From the NCBI RefSeq assembly GCF_031769195.1, contig NZ_JAVHNP010000001.1:124001-188000 (forward strand): a stretch of 64,000 nucleotides of DNA, in the 5' to 3' direction. The DNA comes from Vreelandella sp031769195. Its GTDB lineage: Bacteria; Pseudomonadota; Gammaproteobacteria; Pseudomonadales; Halomonadaceae. The notes beneath the pieces were generated by a model. The model had not been told where the DNA came from. It was given only the letters and a program-made list of their open reading frames with translations, and did no database searches. Position 1 is the stretch's first letter; each line of letters starts with the position of its first letter. The translations under genes and the position numbers were made by a program. Positions 43,557 through 51,585 of the stretch are shown here, in pieces.

Positions 43557-44948
43557 TGCCAATAGCATCGACCAGTGGGCAGCAAACGAGACCTGATACA
43601 GGCCTAGGGCATCCACAAAGATGACTAAAATCCCCAGCGGACTCACGTAGCGCACCATGGCTAACCACAGCGCATAGGGCAGCGGCGCAAGGCCCAGCTC
43701 GTCGCGGAAGGTCTCGCTTTTCAGCACAAACCCAGCCAGCAGCACCATGCCTAGGCCACCCAGCGGCATCATCCAGCGGGAGGTCAGGTAATCTAGCCAA
43801 TCGAAGAAGTTCTTACCCGCCAGGGTCCACTCCGACCCAACGTTGAACGACAGCATCGCCAGCGTGCTGATCAGCCACAGCACAATACCCGTGGCCCATG
43901 CGGCTGACTTACGGCTCATGCCTTTGTTGTCGCACAGCCAGGAGACTGTCGCTTCCACCATGGAGATCGAAGAGGTCAGCGCGGCCATGGAAAGCATTAA
44001 AAAGAACAGCACACCAAACAGCGTACCCAGGGGCATCGCCTGGAACGCCAGCGGCAGGCTCATAAAGATCAGCCCAGGGCCTTCGCCGGGGTTCATGCCG
44101 TTAGCAAAAATCACCGGGAAGATCGCCAGCCCCGCCATGAGGGCCACCACGGTATCGGCTACCGCAACGCTCAACGTCGTGCGGCCAATGGAAGCGCCTT
44201 TGGGCAGATAGCTGCCGTAGGTCAGAATCGCCCCCGAGGCCAACGAGAGCGTAAAGAAGGCGTGGCCAAGGGCCGCCAGCATACCTTCGCTAGAGAGGCT
44301 GCCTGCTTTGAACGAGAAGAGGAAACTCACCGCGTCGCCAAAGCCGCCGGAAAACACCCCGAACACAATCAGCAGTACCAGCATCAGCACCAGCCCGGGC
44401 ATCATCCAACTGACGTTTTTCTCGATGCCTTCCTGAACGCCTTTACCCACGATGATCATCGTCAGCAGCGTGACCAGTGTACTCCAGCCCCCTAGCGTCA
44501 GCGGGTTGGCGTTATTGGCCCCAAATACCGCCGCCATATCATCAACGCTGGTGCCCGCCAAACCACCGCTGAGCATTTTCCATAAGTAGGAGAAGGACCA
44601 ACCGGCCACCACCACGTAAAACGACAGAATCATAAAGCCGCAGAGCATGGCCATCCAGCCAATCAGCGACCACGCAGATGAACGGCCAGACTCATTCACC
44701 ACACGGCGAAGGGCGTCAATGGGGCTACCACGGCCACGACGACCAAAGGCAATTTCCGTCATCATCACCGGTACGCCCACCGCTAAGATGCACGCCAGAT
44801 AGACCAGTACAAAGGCACCGCCGCCATACTCCCCCGTGATATAGGGAAATTTCCAGATATTGCCTAGCCCCACCGCCGAACCGGTGGCTGCCAACATAAA
44901 GCCCCAGCGGCCTAGCCACTGAGTGCGAGGTTGCCCAGAAGACGCCAT
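43485..44948 (-). CDS. Neurotransmitter:sodium symporter (SNF family)
   Basis: This 487-residue, roughly 11-12-helix transporter starts with the family signature GFMLAATGSAVGLGNIWKFPYITGEYGGGAF, the unwound TM1 that binds sodium and substrate in LeuT. A further sodium-site segment is ALTSSISMVEATVSW. It probably imports an amino acid using the sodium gradient, apt for a halophile; the substrate is not predictable. GGAAGG precedes the ATG. The 3' end overlaps umuC by 72 bp on the opposite strand. Confidence 0.93.
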   Translation of the reverse strand: MASSGQPRTQWLGRWGFMLAATGSAVGLGNIWKFPYITGEYGGGAFVLVYLACILAVGVPVMMTEIAFGRRGRGSPIDALRRVVNESGRSSAWSLIGWMAMLCGFMILSFYVVVAGWSFSYLWKMLSGGLAGTSVDDMAAVFGANNANPLTLGGWSTLVTLLTMIIVGKGVQEGIEKNVSWMMPGLVLMLVLLIVFGVFSGGFGDAVSFLFSFKAGSLSSEGMLAALGHAFFTLSLASGAILTYGSYLPKGASIGRTTLSVAVADTVVALMAGLAIFPVIFANGMNPGEGPGLIFMSLPLAFQAMPLGTLFGVLFFLMLSMAALTSSISMVEATVSWLCDNKGMSRKSAAWATGIVLWLISTLAMLSFNVGSEWTLAGKNFFDWLDYLTSRWMMPLGGLGMVLLAGFVLKSETFRDELGLAPLPYALWLAMVRYVSPLGILVIFVDALGLYQVSFAAHWSMLLALLVLIAVVGEAISPRLRQALSVR

Positions 44949-45011
44949 GACCTTCCACCCTGTCAGAAAAAAGCGCCTATCCTAGTGGATTTTACAGTGA
45001 AAGCCCACGTA

Positions 45012-46238
45012 TCACGGTGCGGCATAGCTCGCTTTTGCCTCGGCATCTAGCCGCTGAGCGGTGTGATCCACTTTGCGTAGCCACGCCAGCAGCAGTGCTC
45101 CGGCACACACAAAGCCGCCCGCCAGCCACAGGCCACGATAATAATGCCCAGAAGCTTCCGCCAGCATGCCGGTTAACGCAGGTGCGATAATTTGCGCTGC
45201 GCCGTACGCCAACGTCATTTGCCCCATCAGGCGGGCGGGGCTAGCAGGATACAGCCGCCCTGCCATGGTGAGCACTAAACTGACACAGCCTAAGAACGTG
45301 CCACCGTACAGTACGGCGCTAATCAGCACGCCGGGTAGCGTTGGGCTAATCGCCGGTAACACGATGCCCACCACCTGTACCAGCATGGCCACAATCAGCG
45401 CGCCTAAATAACCGATCCGCCGCGCGATTAAATCCCACAGCATTACCGCAGGTGCTGCGGCCAGCCCCACCAGCGCAAAGGCCCAGTTGCCCGCCCCAGC
45501 AAGCAGCGGCTCGCGCTCGACAATGGCGACCAAAAACGTGGCGCTGATCACATAGCCGTAGCCCGCACAAAAATACGCGGGCAGCATCAGGCGCATAAAC
45601 GTGCGGCTAGGCGGCTGGGCAGGCGCTTGATGACTGGACGCACTGCCAACCACCGGTTTCACCGGGCGCGGCAGCCAACACCACGCGGGCACCAGCAGCA
45701 CCGCCCCCAGCGCGCTAAAACCCCACCACTGCGCTTGCCAGTTCATTGCCAGCGCCAGCATTAGCTCCACCGCTAAGGCCGCCACCACAATGCCAATCCC
45801 TACGCCAGCAAAGTGAATACCCAGCTCGCCCCGTTGGCGGTGCTGTATCAGCCAGTGCAGGATTAACCCCGACGCCAATAGCATCGAGCCGCTGCTGGAG
45901 AGCCCCGCCAAAAAGCGCAGCCCCGCCCATACCCAAAAGTGCTCGGTTAGCGCCATACCGGCAGTGGTTAATACGGCCAGCACTAAGCCAATCCGGAACA
46001 GCGTGTCTTTTAAATAGATGGTGCGAATGGAGGCCGCTAGCACCGCACCCAGCATATAGCCTGCGTAGTTCAACGCCGCCAGCCAGCCGCCGTCGGCATC
46101 GCTAATCCAGCTCTGCTGCTGCATCACCGGTAGCAGCGGCGTATAGGCAAACCGCGCAATACCAATGCATAGAATTTGGCTAAACACACCCGCTAGCAGC
46201 ACTTTAAAGCGCTGCGTTTGAACGCTAGCAGTGGGCAT
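45012..46238 (-). CDS. YbfB/YjiJ-family MFS transporter
   Basis: This 408-residue protein has 12 predicted membrane helices. It shows FSQILCIGIARFAYTPLLPVM and GGWLAALNYAGYMLGAVLAAS, the pattern of the YbfB/YjiJ (MFS_4) subfamily, whose substrates are unknown. The ATG at 46238 has GGGAG five bases upstream; a GTG two codons earlier is less likely. It is divergent from the M42 peptidase gene, sharing a roughly 190-bp promoter region. Confidence 0.88.
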   Translation of the reverse strand: MPTASVQTQRFKVLLAGVFSQILCIGIARFAYTPLLPVMQQQSWISDADGGWLAALNYAGYMLGAVLAASIRTIYLKDTLFRIGLVLAVLTTAGMALTEHFWVWAGLRFLAGLSSSGSMLLASGLILHWLIQHRQRGELGIHFAGVGIGIVVAALAVELMLALAMNWQAQWWGFSALGAVLLVPAWCWLPRPVKPVVGSASSHQAPAQPPSRTFMRLMLPAYFCAGYGYVISATFLVAIVEREPLLAGAGNWAFALVGLAAAPAVMLWDLIARRIGYLGALIVAMLVQVVGIVLPAISPTLPGVLISAVLYGGTFLGCVSLVLTMAGRLYPASPARLMGQMTLAYGAAQIIAPALTGMLAEASGHYYRGLWLAGGFVCAGALLLAWLRKVDHTAQRLDAEAKASYAAP

Positions 46239-46429
46239 GGACACTCCCTCGTCGTGAGCTTTTTTGTTGTGATAGGGTGGCGTAAATGGATAGCCAGCTA
46301 TCTTCCATCATACTCGGAATCCCGCGCCGTACTATCCGCTAAACGTGGCACCTGGAATCAGCGCATTGGCGCGCAGAATCTGGCAGACTAAGCCTCACGT
46401 TTCATTACCGTCATAAGCGAGCAAGCACC

Positions 46430-47689
46430 ATGAGCGATACTGCAAAACCCTGGACACAACCGATGCCCGACGCGCAGTTCAAGCTAATGCGCGACATTCT
46501 AGCCGCCCCCAGCCCCGTTGGCCTGGAAGGCGCGATGACCTACGGCGTGCTGAAGCCTTACTTCGAGAGCTTCGCGCCCAGCGACTGGCACTTGCACCAG
46601 TTCAAAGGCAATGCGGGCGTGGTGCTAGATACGCACCCGGGCCGCGATGACATGTTCAAGCTGATGATCATCGGCCATGCGGACAAAATCCGCATGCAGG
46701 TTCGATCGATTGGTGAAGATGGCAAAATCTGGATTAACACCGACTCGTTCTTGCCTGGCGTATTGATTGGCCATGAAGTCACGCTGTTCAGCGAAGACCC
46801 GGAAGCTCCTGGCAGCTATCGCAGCATTGAAGGTGGCACAGTGGAAGCACTTGGTGCTATCCACTTCTCTGACCCCGCTCAGCGCGATGGCAGCAAAGGG
46901 ATTAAAAAGGAACAGATCTATCTCGACCTGCAAATTCACGGCGAGAACAAAAAGCAGCAGGTGTTGAACCTGGGCGTGCGCCCAGGCGACTCGATTATCT
47001 TTAACCGCCCTATTCGCCCGGGCTTTAGCCCGAACACGTTCTATGGCGCGTATTTGGATAACGGCTTGGGCTGCTTTGTCACCGCCGAAGTGGCGCGTCT
47101 GATCGCTGAAGCGGGCGGCACAGAGAATGTGCGCGTGATGTTTGCCATCGCCAGTTACGAAGAGATTGGCCGTTTCGGCAGCCGCGTGTTGGCCGGTGAG
47201 CTCAAACCCGATGCGCTCATTGGCGTAGACGTTAACCACGACTACGTCGCTGCCCCCGGCATTGGCGATAAGCGTATGCAGCCGCTGGAAATGGGCAAAG
47301 GCTTTACGCTATCGGTGGGCTCGATTGCCAGCGAACAACTTAACCGCATTATTGCTAGTGCTGCCAAAGAGCAAGACATCCCCATGCAGCGCGACATCGT
47401 GGGTGTGGATACCGGCACCGATGGCATGGCAGGCGTACTGGCCTCGATTGATAGTGCCGCTACCTCCATGGGCTTCCCGATCCGCAACATGCACACCATT
47501 TCGGAAACCGGCAATACGCAAGACGTGCTGGCTGCCGTTCATGCGCTGCACCATACCATTCAAGCGCTGGATGCGCTTCCCAACCTTAAGCAGGCCTTCT
47601 TGGATAACCACCCTCGCCTAGACCAGGCCAGCCCGCTGGCTCACCAAGGCAGCGCCAAGCCCAATAGCGACGAAGAAAAATCCGCTTAA
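46430..47689 (+). CDS. M42-family metallopeptidase
   Basis: This 419-residue co-catalytic zinc aminopeptidase of the M42 (FrvX/glutamyl aminopeptidase-like) group shows IIGHADKI (metal histidine and catalytic aspartate), AYLDNGLGCFV (bridging aspartate), ASYEEIGRFGSR (general base and metal glutamates), GVDVNHD and the late RNMHTISE histidine. Members form tetrahedral dodecamers that clear peptides. The C-terminus is hydrophilic. An A-rich run and the terminator of the minus-strand RNA follow directly, and that hairpin can also stop this gene. Confidence 0.9.
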   Translation: MSDTAKPWTQPMPDAQFKLMRDILAAPSPVGLEGAMTYGVLKPYFESFAPSDWHLHQFKGNAGVVLDTHPGRDDMFKLMIIGHADKIRMQVRSIGEDGKIWINTDSFLPGVLIGHEVTLFSEDPEAPGSYRSIEGGTVEALGAIHFSDPAQRDGSKGIKKEQIYLDLQIHGENKKQQVLNLGVRPGDSIIFNRPIRPGFSPNTFYGAYLDNGLGCFVTAEVARLIAEAGGTENVRVMFAIASYEEIGRFGSRVLAGELKPDALIGVDVNHDYVAAPGIGDKRMQPLEMGKGFTLSVGSIASEQLNRIIASAAKEQDIPMQRDIVGVDTGTDGMAGVLASIDSAATSMGFPIRNMHTISETGNTQDVLAAVHALHHTIQALDALPNLKQAFLDNHPRLDQASPLAHQGSAKPNSDEEKSA

Positions 47690-47696
47690 TCAATAC

Positions 47697-47865
47697 AAAA
47701 AAACCCCGGCCGTTACTGGCCGGGGTAGTAGTAATTCCTCCGTAATCCTTCTTCACGAACCTCCTGTTCGTGCATCCCTGGTCTTACAAGCGCTCCTTGC
47801 TTGATGTTGCTCCTTTAACACCGCTCCCTGTGTTGCTACCCACCTTGAACCTTATATGTGTCAAA
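47697..47865 (-). ncRNA. Csr/Rsm-type regulatory sRNA, copy A
   Basis: Read on the minus strand, this segment forms serial hairpins with GGA in the loop: CACGAAC/GTTCGTG with loop AGGAG (47754-47772), CAAGC/GCTTG with loop AAGGAGC (47787-47803) and AACAC/GTGTT with loop AGGGAGCG (47817-47834). Further single-stranded GGAs lie between them. It ends in an 8-bp CCCCGGCC/GGCCGGGG terminator with seven T residues (47697-47725). This is the architecture of CsrB/RsmY/RsmZ RNAs, which titrate CsrA/RsmA. The 5' end is uncertain; a possible -10 (TATCCT with TTAACA 16 bases upstream) lies near 47882. It is paralogous to 48326-48505. Confidence 0.8.
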
Positions 47866-48068
47866 TACATTAACCTAGGATAGAAAACAGCGTATTTTTG
47901 TTAAGATTTTGACGCTCACTATACTGAGGTCAATGCCTTCCAGCAGCATGCTTTTCTTAGCGCTTTACCAAGTTGCCGCCTATACTTTTTAAGCATCCAT
48001 GGTGATGCACTGCTACACGGACGTTACCACGCCTGAACCCATTCACCACCTTGCGGTAGGAGGTCAGC

Positions 48069-48284
48069 GTGCGACATATCATGATTAGTTCGAAAGTCCA
48101 CGGTGTGGATATTATGTGCCGTCACTGCGGCAATGCAGAATCCGCGTCAACACCGTACCTCAATCGGTTTCGGCTAGAAGGCACGGGTAAAGACAGCGTG
48201 TTGCTGCGCTGTTTAAGTTGCCACACGTCAGTATCCGCCCCTATGAGCCAGCTAAGCGCCCTGTTCTATCACTACGCCTGTTAA
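48069..48284 (+). CDS. 71-residue zinc-ribbon microprotein
   Basis: This small protein has two CxxC pairs, C17/C20 (CRHCGN) and C48/C51 (CLSC), about 28 residues apart, the spacing of a treble-clef or zinc-ribbon fold. It starts at a GTG (48069) with a near-perfect AGGAGG five bases upstream, so translation is likely. I recognise no family. It sits between two divergent-facing sRNA genes of the Csr/Rsm type, with its promoter region shared back to back with copy A. A role in RNA or DNA binding is a guess from the fold only. Confidence 0.75.
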   Translation: MRHIMISSKVHGVDIMCRHCGNAESASTPYLNRFRLEGTGKDSVLLRCLSCHTSVSAPMSQLSALFYHYAC

Positions 48285-48325
48285 TGGCACAGGTGATCGC
48301 TCTCGTTTGTGTTTTGCTTGCCCAT

Positions 48326-48505
48326 AAAAAAACCCCGGCCATTGCTGGCCGGGGTTTCATCAGGTCCTCCATAATCTTACTTCACGAACATCCTGTTCAT
48401 GCGTCCTTGTGCACCGCAAGCACTCCTTGCCTGCACTTCCTTGTAACGCCTTCCCTGCGTTATGTGCACACAGTGCGCTTTAAAGCAGTCGAGTTATCTA
48501 ACCTA
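48326..48505 (-). ncRNA. Csr/Rsm-type regulatory sRNA, copy B
   Basis: On the minus strand there are three GGA-loop hairpins: CATGAAC/GTTCGTG with loop AGGAT (48383-48401), AGGCA/TGCTT with loop AGGAG (48418-48432) and AACGC/GCGTT with loop AGGGAAG (48445-48461), plus more exposed GGAs. Two self-complementary GTGCAC segments (48409-48414, 48464-48469) can close a multibranch structure. It ends in a CCCCGGCC/GGCCGGGG terminator with seven T residues (48326-48354). The order of hairpins and terminator matches copy A, so this is a duplicated CsrA-titrating RNA. The 5' end is estimated; it lies back to back with the mipA-type gene. Confidence 0.8.
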
Positions 48506-48621
48506 TGATATGAAATACCAAAAGTTTTTATGTTGCTCACTTAAACCTTCAAGATACCTTGCAGTCCCTTCCATCAAAAACATACAATCGTGCACGTTTG
48601 CAACTTATAAAGGGCACCCCC

Positions 48622-49413
48622 GTGACCACTACCACTCTTCCATCAATGACTCCCGCGCTGAAACGCACCGCACCATGGTTTGCAGCCGCCCTGAGCATGG
48701 CCTTGGCCACGCCAGCACTGGCCAACAGCTGGGAAGGTACGCTGGGTGCAGGCGCGGCTTATGCCCCCGATTACCTAGGTAGCGACGACTACGAAGTGCA
48801 GCCGCTACCTGTGTTAAACCTTACTTACGGTGACGAGCTTTCCATCAACCTACGCGACGGCATTGCTTGGCATGCGATTCGCCAGGGCGACTGGACTGTT
48901 TCGCCGTATATCGGCTACACCTTCGGGCGTGATAACGAAGGCGATATCAGCCGCTTTGAGAAAGTCGATGGCGGCGCCACGCTTGGTCTGCGCGTGAGTT
49001 ATCAGCAAGGCTTGTGGCGCTATAGCGTTGCAGGCAGCACGGCAGTGACGGGGGATGTTGAAGGTGCCAACTTTACGGGCGAGGCAGCACTTCGCTTACC
49101 TATGAGCGAGCGCACACTCTTCACGCTAACGCCGAGCGTTAGCTACTCTAATGAAAAATGGACCGAATCTTTCTTTGGCGTGTCGGCGCAAGATAGCGCT
49201 CGCAGCGGTGTGGCCGCTTACACACCTGATGGCGGCTACTGGCGAGCTGGGGTTAATGCGACGCTCAGCTACGCTTTAACACCGGAGTGGACCGCTACAG
49301 GCTTCGTGGGCACTACTTACCTTACTGGCAGCGCTTCTGATAGCCCTATTGTGGAAGACTTAGGCGATGATTGGCAGGCATTAAGCGGCGTGTCGCTAAC
49401 CTACCGTTTCTAG
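48622..49413 (+). CDS. MipA/OmpV-family outer-membrane protein
   Basis: This roughly 263-residue predicted beta-barrel has a signal peptide (APWFAAALSMALATPALANS) followed by GTLGAGAAYAPDYLGSDDYEVQPLPVLNLTYGD, the typical MipA/OmpV opening. It ends LTYRF with a terminal phenylalanine, the outer-membrane insertion signal. MipA scaffolds peptidoglycan enzymes in E. coli, but most family members are uncharacterised porin-like proteins. The GTG at 48622 (AAGGG upstream) is preferred; an ATG at 48646 is an alternative. It lies divergent from sRNA copy B. Confidence 0.88.
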   Translation: MTTTTLPSMTPALKRTAPWFAAALSMALATPALANSWEGTLGAGAAYAPDYLGSDDYEVQPLPVLNLTYGDELSINLRDGIAWHAIRQGDWTVSPYIGYTFGRDNEGDISRFEKVDGGATLGLRVSYQQGLWRYSVAGSTAVTGDVEGANFTGEAALRLPMSERTLFTLTPSVSYSNEKWTESFFGVSAQDSARSGVAAYTPDGGYWRAGVNATLSYALTPEWTATGFVGTTYLTGSASDSPIVEDLGDDWQALSGVSLTYRF

Positions 49414-49427
49414 CTAGGCGACGAACA

Positions 49428-49464
49428 GCACAAAAAGGCGGGCCACTGGCCCGCCTTTTTGTGC
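49428..49464. terminator. Bidirectional terminator
   Basis: A 17-bp perfect inverted repeat (arms GCACAAAAAGGCGGGCC and its complement) with a 3-nt ACT loop has A and T runs on both sides. It serves the convergent mipA-type and DJ-1-like genes. Confidence 0.94.
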
Positions 49465-49477
49465 TCTTATTGATCGC

Positions 49478-50164
49478 TTAGCGAGTCAACCACCCCATCA
49501 ACGCTTCGGCTGTGGGGGCTGAAGAAGGTGGGTTCTGGCCGGTAATCAGTTGGCCATCTTCACGCACATAGGGTGTAAAGATATCGGCTTTACTGTAAAT
49601 ACCACCACACTTCTGTAGCGCATCTTCTACCAAGTGCGGCACCACGTCCGTAAGGCCAACAGCGTCTTCTTCACCGTTAGTAAAGCCCGTTACTTGGCGA
49701 CCTTTCACCAGTGGCTCGCCGTTGCTGTCTTTGGCATTCACCAGCACAATGGGCGCGTGACAAACAGACGCCACCGGCTTGCCCTGGGCAATAAAGCTTT
49801 CGATTAGCTTGATGGAGTCTTGGTCATTCACCAGATCCCATAGCGGGCCGTGGCCGCCTGGGTAGAACACCGCGTCGTAATCGTCGGCTTTCATTTCGCT
49901 CAGCAGGTGCGTATTGGCCAGCTCTGCTTGGGCGGCATCGTCTTGCTTAAAGCGACGCGTTTCATCGGTTTGGCTATCTTCTGCATCGCTTTTAGGGTCT
50001 AGCGGCGGCTGGCCGCCTTTCGGTGACGCCAGAGTGACCACCGCGCCCGCATCTTTAAACACGTAGTAAGGCGCTGCGAACTCTTCCAGCCAAAACCCAG
50101 TTTTCTCGCCAGTATCGCCTAGCTGATCATGTGAGGTCAGTACCATTAAAATACGCTTGCTCAT
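49478..50164 (-). CDS. DJ-1/PfpI-family protein (Hsp31-like)
   Basis: This 228-residue protein has a type 1 glutamine amidotransferase-like fold: KTGFWLEEFAAPYYVF (conserved glutamate), DAVFYPGGHGPLWDL and the nucleophile cysteine in VASVCHAPIVLV. Relatives include glyoxalase III and protein-deglycase or chaperone Hsp31 enzymes that counter reactive aldehydes. AGGAG precedes the ATG. It is divergent from the plus-strand sRNA, with about 245 bp between them. Confidence 0.88.
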   Translation of the reverse strand: MSKRILMVLTSHDQLGDTGEKTGFWLEEFAAPYYVFKDAGAVVTLASPKGGQPPLDPKSDAEDSQTDETRRFKQDDAAQAELANTHLLSEMKADDYDAVFYPGGHGPLWDLVNDQDSIKLIESFIAQGKPVASVCHAPIVLVNAKDSNGEPLVKGRQVTGFTNGEEDAVGLTDVVPHLVEDALQKCGGIYSKADIFTPYVREDGQLITGQNPPSSAPTAEALMGWLTR

Positions 50165-50375
50165 CTTGATGCTCCTGATAGGGAAGAGTGGGATAGCGCT
50201 ATACGTTACAGGATCTACTTTGGGGCATTCGCTGGTAGTTACAAGCCATGAAGACTCACCTTGTATAGAAATTATAGAGCTTTGATTTCAATCATAGTGC
50301 CTTGTTTTCACGATCTTTGTTAACGCGTAGCATCATTTCCGTACTATTCAAGTACAATAAATATACAATTTTATC

Positions 50376-50404
50376 TTGTACATCAATTATCCCTAACCTA
50401 TAGT
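50376..50404 (+). promoter_or_regulatory. Possible promoter of plus-strand Csr/Rsm-type sRNA
   Basis: TATAGT (50399-50404) is a good -10 and a weak -35 (TTGTAC, 50376-50381) stands 17 bases upstream. The predicted start near 50410 falls just before the first GGA hairpin. The weak -35 would suit activator-dependent transcription, as for GacA/UvrY-controlled RNAs. No clear GacA-type palindrome was found. Confidence 0.45.
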
Positions 50405-50409
50405 TGAAC

Positions 50410-50690
50410 AGGTTCGCGGCAGGGATACCGCGTCACAAGGGAATGAGCGCTAAGGATTAGCGAGATGTTGCTCACGGAAGGAGCCAGCTCAGGAAGAGCG
50501 AAGTAATACCACGGAAGGAGCCAGCTCAGGAAGAGCGAAGTAATACCACGGAAGGAATTAGCTCAGGACGAGCAAAGTAACGCCAAGGAAGGAGCTAGCT
50601 CAGGACGAGCTAAACGATAACCATGGAAGGCCAGGTACTAGAAGCATTGGTGCTTAAAAAAGCGTCCTCACCTATGAGGGCGCTTTTTCA
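50410..50690 (+). ncRNA. Csr/Rsm-type regulatory sRNA, large tandem-repeat copy C
   Basis: About 280 nt contain 16 GGA triplets and no reading frame. GGA-loop hairpins occur in series: CGCGG/CCGCG with loop CAGGGATA (50415-50432), CGCTA/TAGCG with loop AGGAT (50448-50462), then four GCTC/GAGC stems with loops AGGAA, AGGAA, AGGAC, AGGAC (50487, 50524, 50561, 50598). Each of the four is preceded by a single-stranded GGAAGGA. It ends in an intrinsic terminator (AGCGTCCTCA / TGAGGGCGCT with flanking A and T runs, to about 50688). This is CsrB-like architecture with repeated CAGGA loops, and predicts multivalent CsrA binding. Confidence 0.85.
50474..50622 (+). repeat. Four tandem 37-38 nt units within sRNA copy C
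   Basis: Units start at 50474, 50511, 50548 and 50585. The first two are identical. The third and fourth differ at several positions but keep the hairpin: the loop base changes from A to C while the GCTC/GAGC arms are unchanged. Unit length is not a multiple of three and each has stop codons, so the repeat is an RNA rather than a protein feature. Confidence 0.92.
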
Positions 50691-50737
50691 TGGGTACTCA
50701 GTAACAAACGAGAAGATGTCTCCCCGATAGGCCACCC

Positions 50738-51520
50738 GTGAGCTTTCACGAACGAACATTTTTCCGCAACGGCCCTGTCCACCGTACAGCTCCCACTAGT
50801 AGCTTTGGGCTCATTCGTCGCCAATTTGACTTTCGCTCCATCGAGATTGGGCGCTGGGTAACGCGCGACGAGCGTGACCGCGCAGCGGAGCTATTTCACG
50901 ATGCATTGTGCGATCTTATGCTGATTCTTCAGGGCACAGAAACGCTGATTTCACTCAGGGGTTCTCTCGCGTTGCAATACGGCACCGGCGGGAGGCCCGG
51001 TGTTTCGGCTCACTATGACCCCAGCCAGCGCAGCTTTGCACTGGCCAAAAACGCAGGGCCCGGTAGTATTGCCCATGAGTGGTTTCACGCGTTCGATCAC
51101 TACATTGCGCCAAAATGCTTTCACGACGTGCCTAGCAGCGCTTTTGCGTCTGCCGCTTGGCTAGCCGACACCTCCCCCATTCAGCATCCGCTCAACCAGC
51201 GGTTAATCGCCTGCTTTCGTGCCATCCTACTAGAGCCCGATGGCCAGCAGCCTAGCACGCTGTTTCACCACTCAGCCGCGATGGATAAAGCGCTGGGGCA
51301 GCTTTACTACAGCAAACCTGAAGAGCTGTGCGCCCGTGCATTTGAAGCATTCGTGCAGGATGCCTCGATCAAAAATCACTTTTTGGTGAAAGGCACCAAA
51401 AACTCCCCAGAAGCAGAGCGCGGCCTTTACCCACAAGGGGAGCAGCGCGAACGTATTAACCTGCTGTTCCGTGACTACTTCACCACACTAGGCAACGCCC
51501 TTAGCCACACACGCGGATAA
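50738..51520 (+). CDS. Putative zinc metallopeptidase (CLCA_X-like)
   Basis: This 260-residue protein contains an HExxH zinc motif in GSIAHEWFHAFDHYIAP (about residue 110) with a glutamate-rich segment later (SKPEELCARAFEAFVQD) that could supply the third ligand. The overall pattern resembles proteins annotated CLCA_X or LPD1-like; I recall these only as uncharacterised families. No signal peptide is seen. Start is a GTG at 50738 with a weak ribosome site, so the exact start is uncertain. It follows the terminator of sRNA copy C. Confidence 0.65.
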   Translation: MSFHERTFFRNGPVHRTAPTSSFGLIRRQFDFRSIEIGRWVTRDERDRAAELFHDALCDLMLILQGTETLISLRGSLALQYGTGGRPGVSAHYDPSQRSFALAKNAGPGSIAHEWFHAFDHYIAPKCFHDVPSSAFASAAWLADTSPIQHPLNQRLIACFRAILLEPDGQQPSTLFHHSAAMDKALGQLYYSKPEELCARAFEAFVQDASIKNHFLVKGTKNSPEAERGLYPQGEQRERINLLFRDYFTTLGNALSHTRG

Positions 51521-51585
51521 AAGTGTGCGAAACCGCCTGCCAGCAGCTAGTCTTAATGCACACTTATTTCTCAAAGGAAGAGAAC

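Noticed and set aside
46625..47239. 204-residue minus-strand frame inside the M42 peptidase gene.
   Set aside because: The plus-strand gene has all catalytic motifs; the opposite frame has none.
47704..48354. The two repeated CCCCGGCC hairpins were first read as transcription terminators of the plus-strand genes only.
   Set aside because: The T tracts lie on the minus strand, and the conserved GGA hairpins beside them match minus-strand RNAs; the stems may still stop plus-strand transcripts secondarily.
48541..48600. Search for a GacA/UvrY-type palindrome (TGTAAG-N6-CTTACA) upstream of the sRNA genes.
   Set aside because: Only partial resemblance (GTGAGC with a downstream CTT in copies A and B) was seen, too weak to report as a site.
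50474..50622. Regular 37-bp repeats suggested a CRISPR array.
   Set aside because: Units are directly adjacent with no spacers, no cas genes are nearby, and the repeat contains GGA-loop hairpins followed by a terminator, fitting an sRNA.
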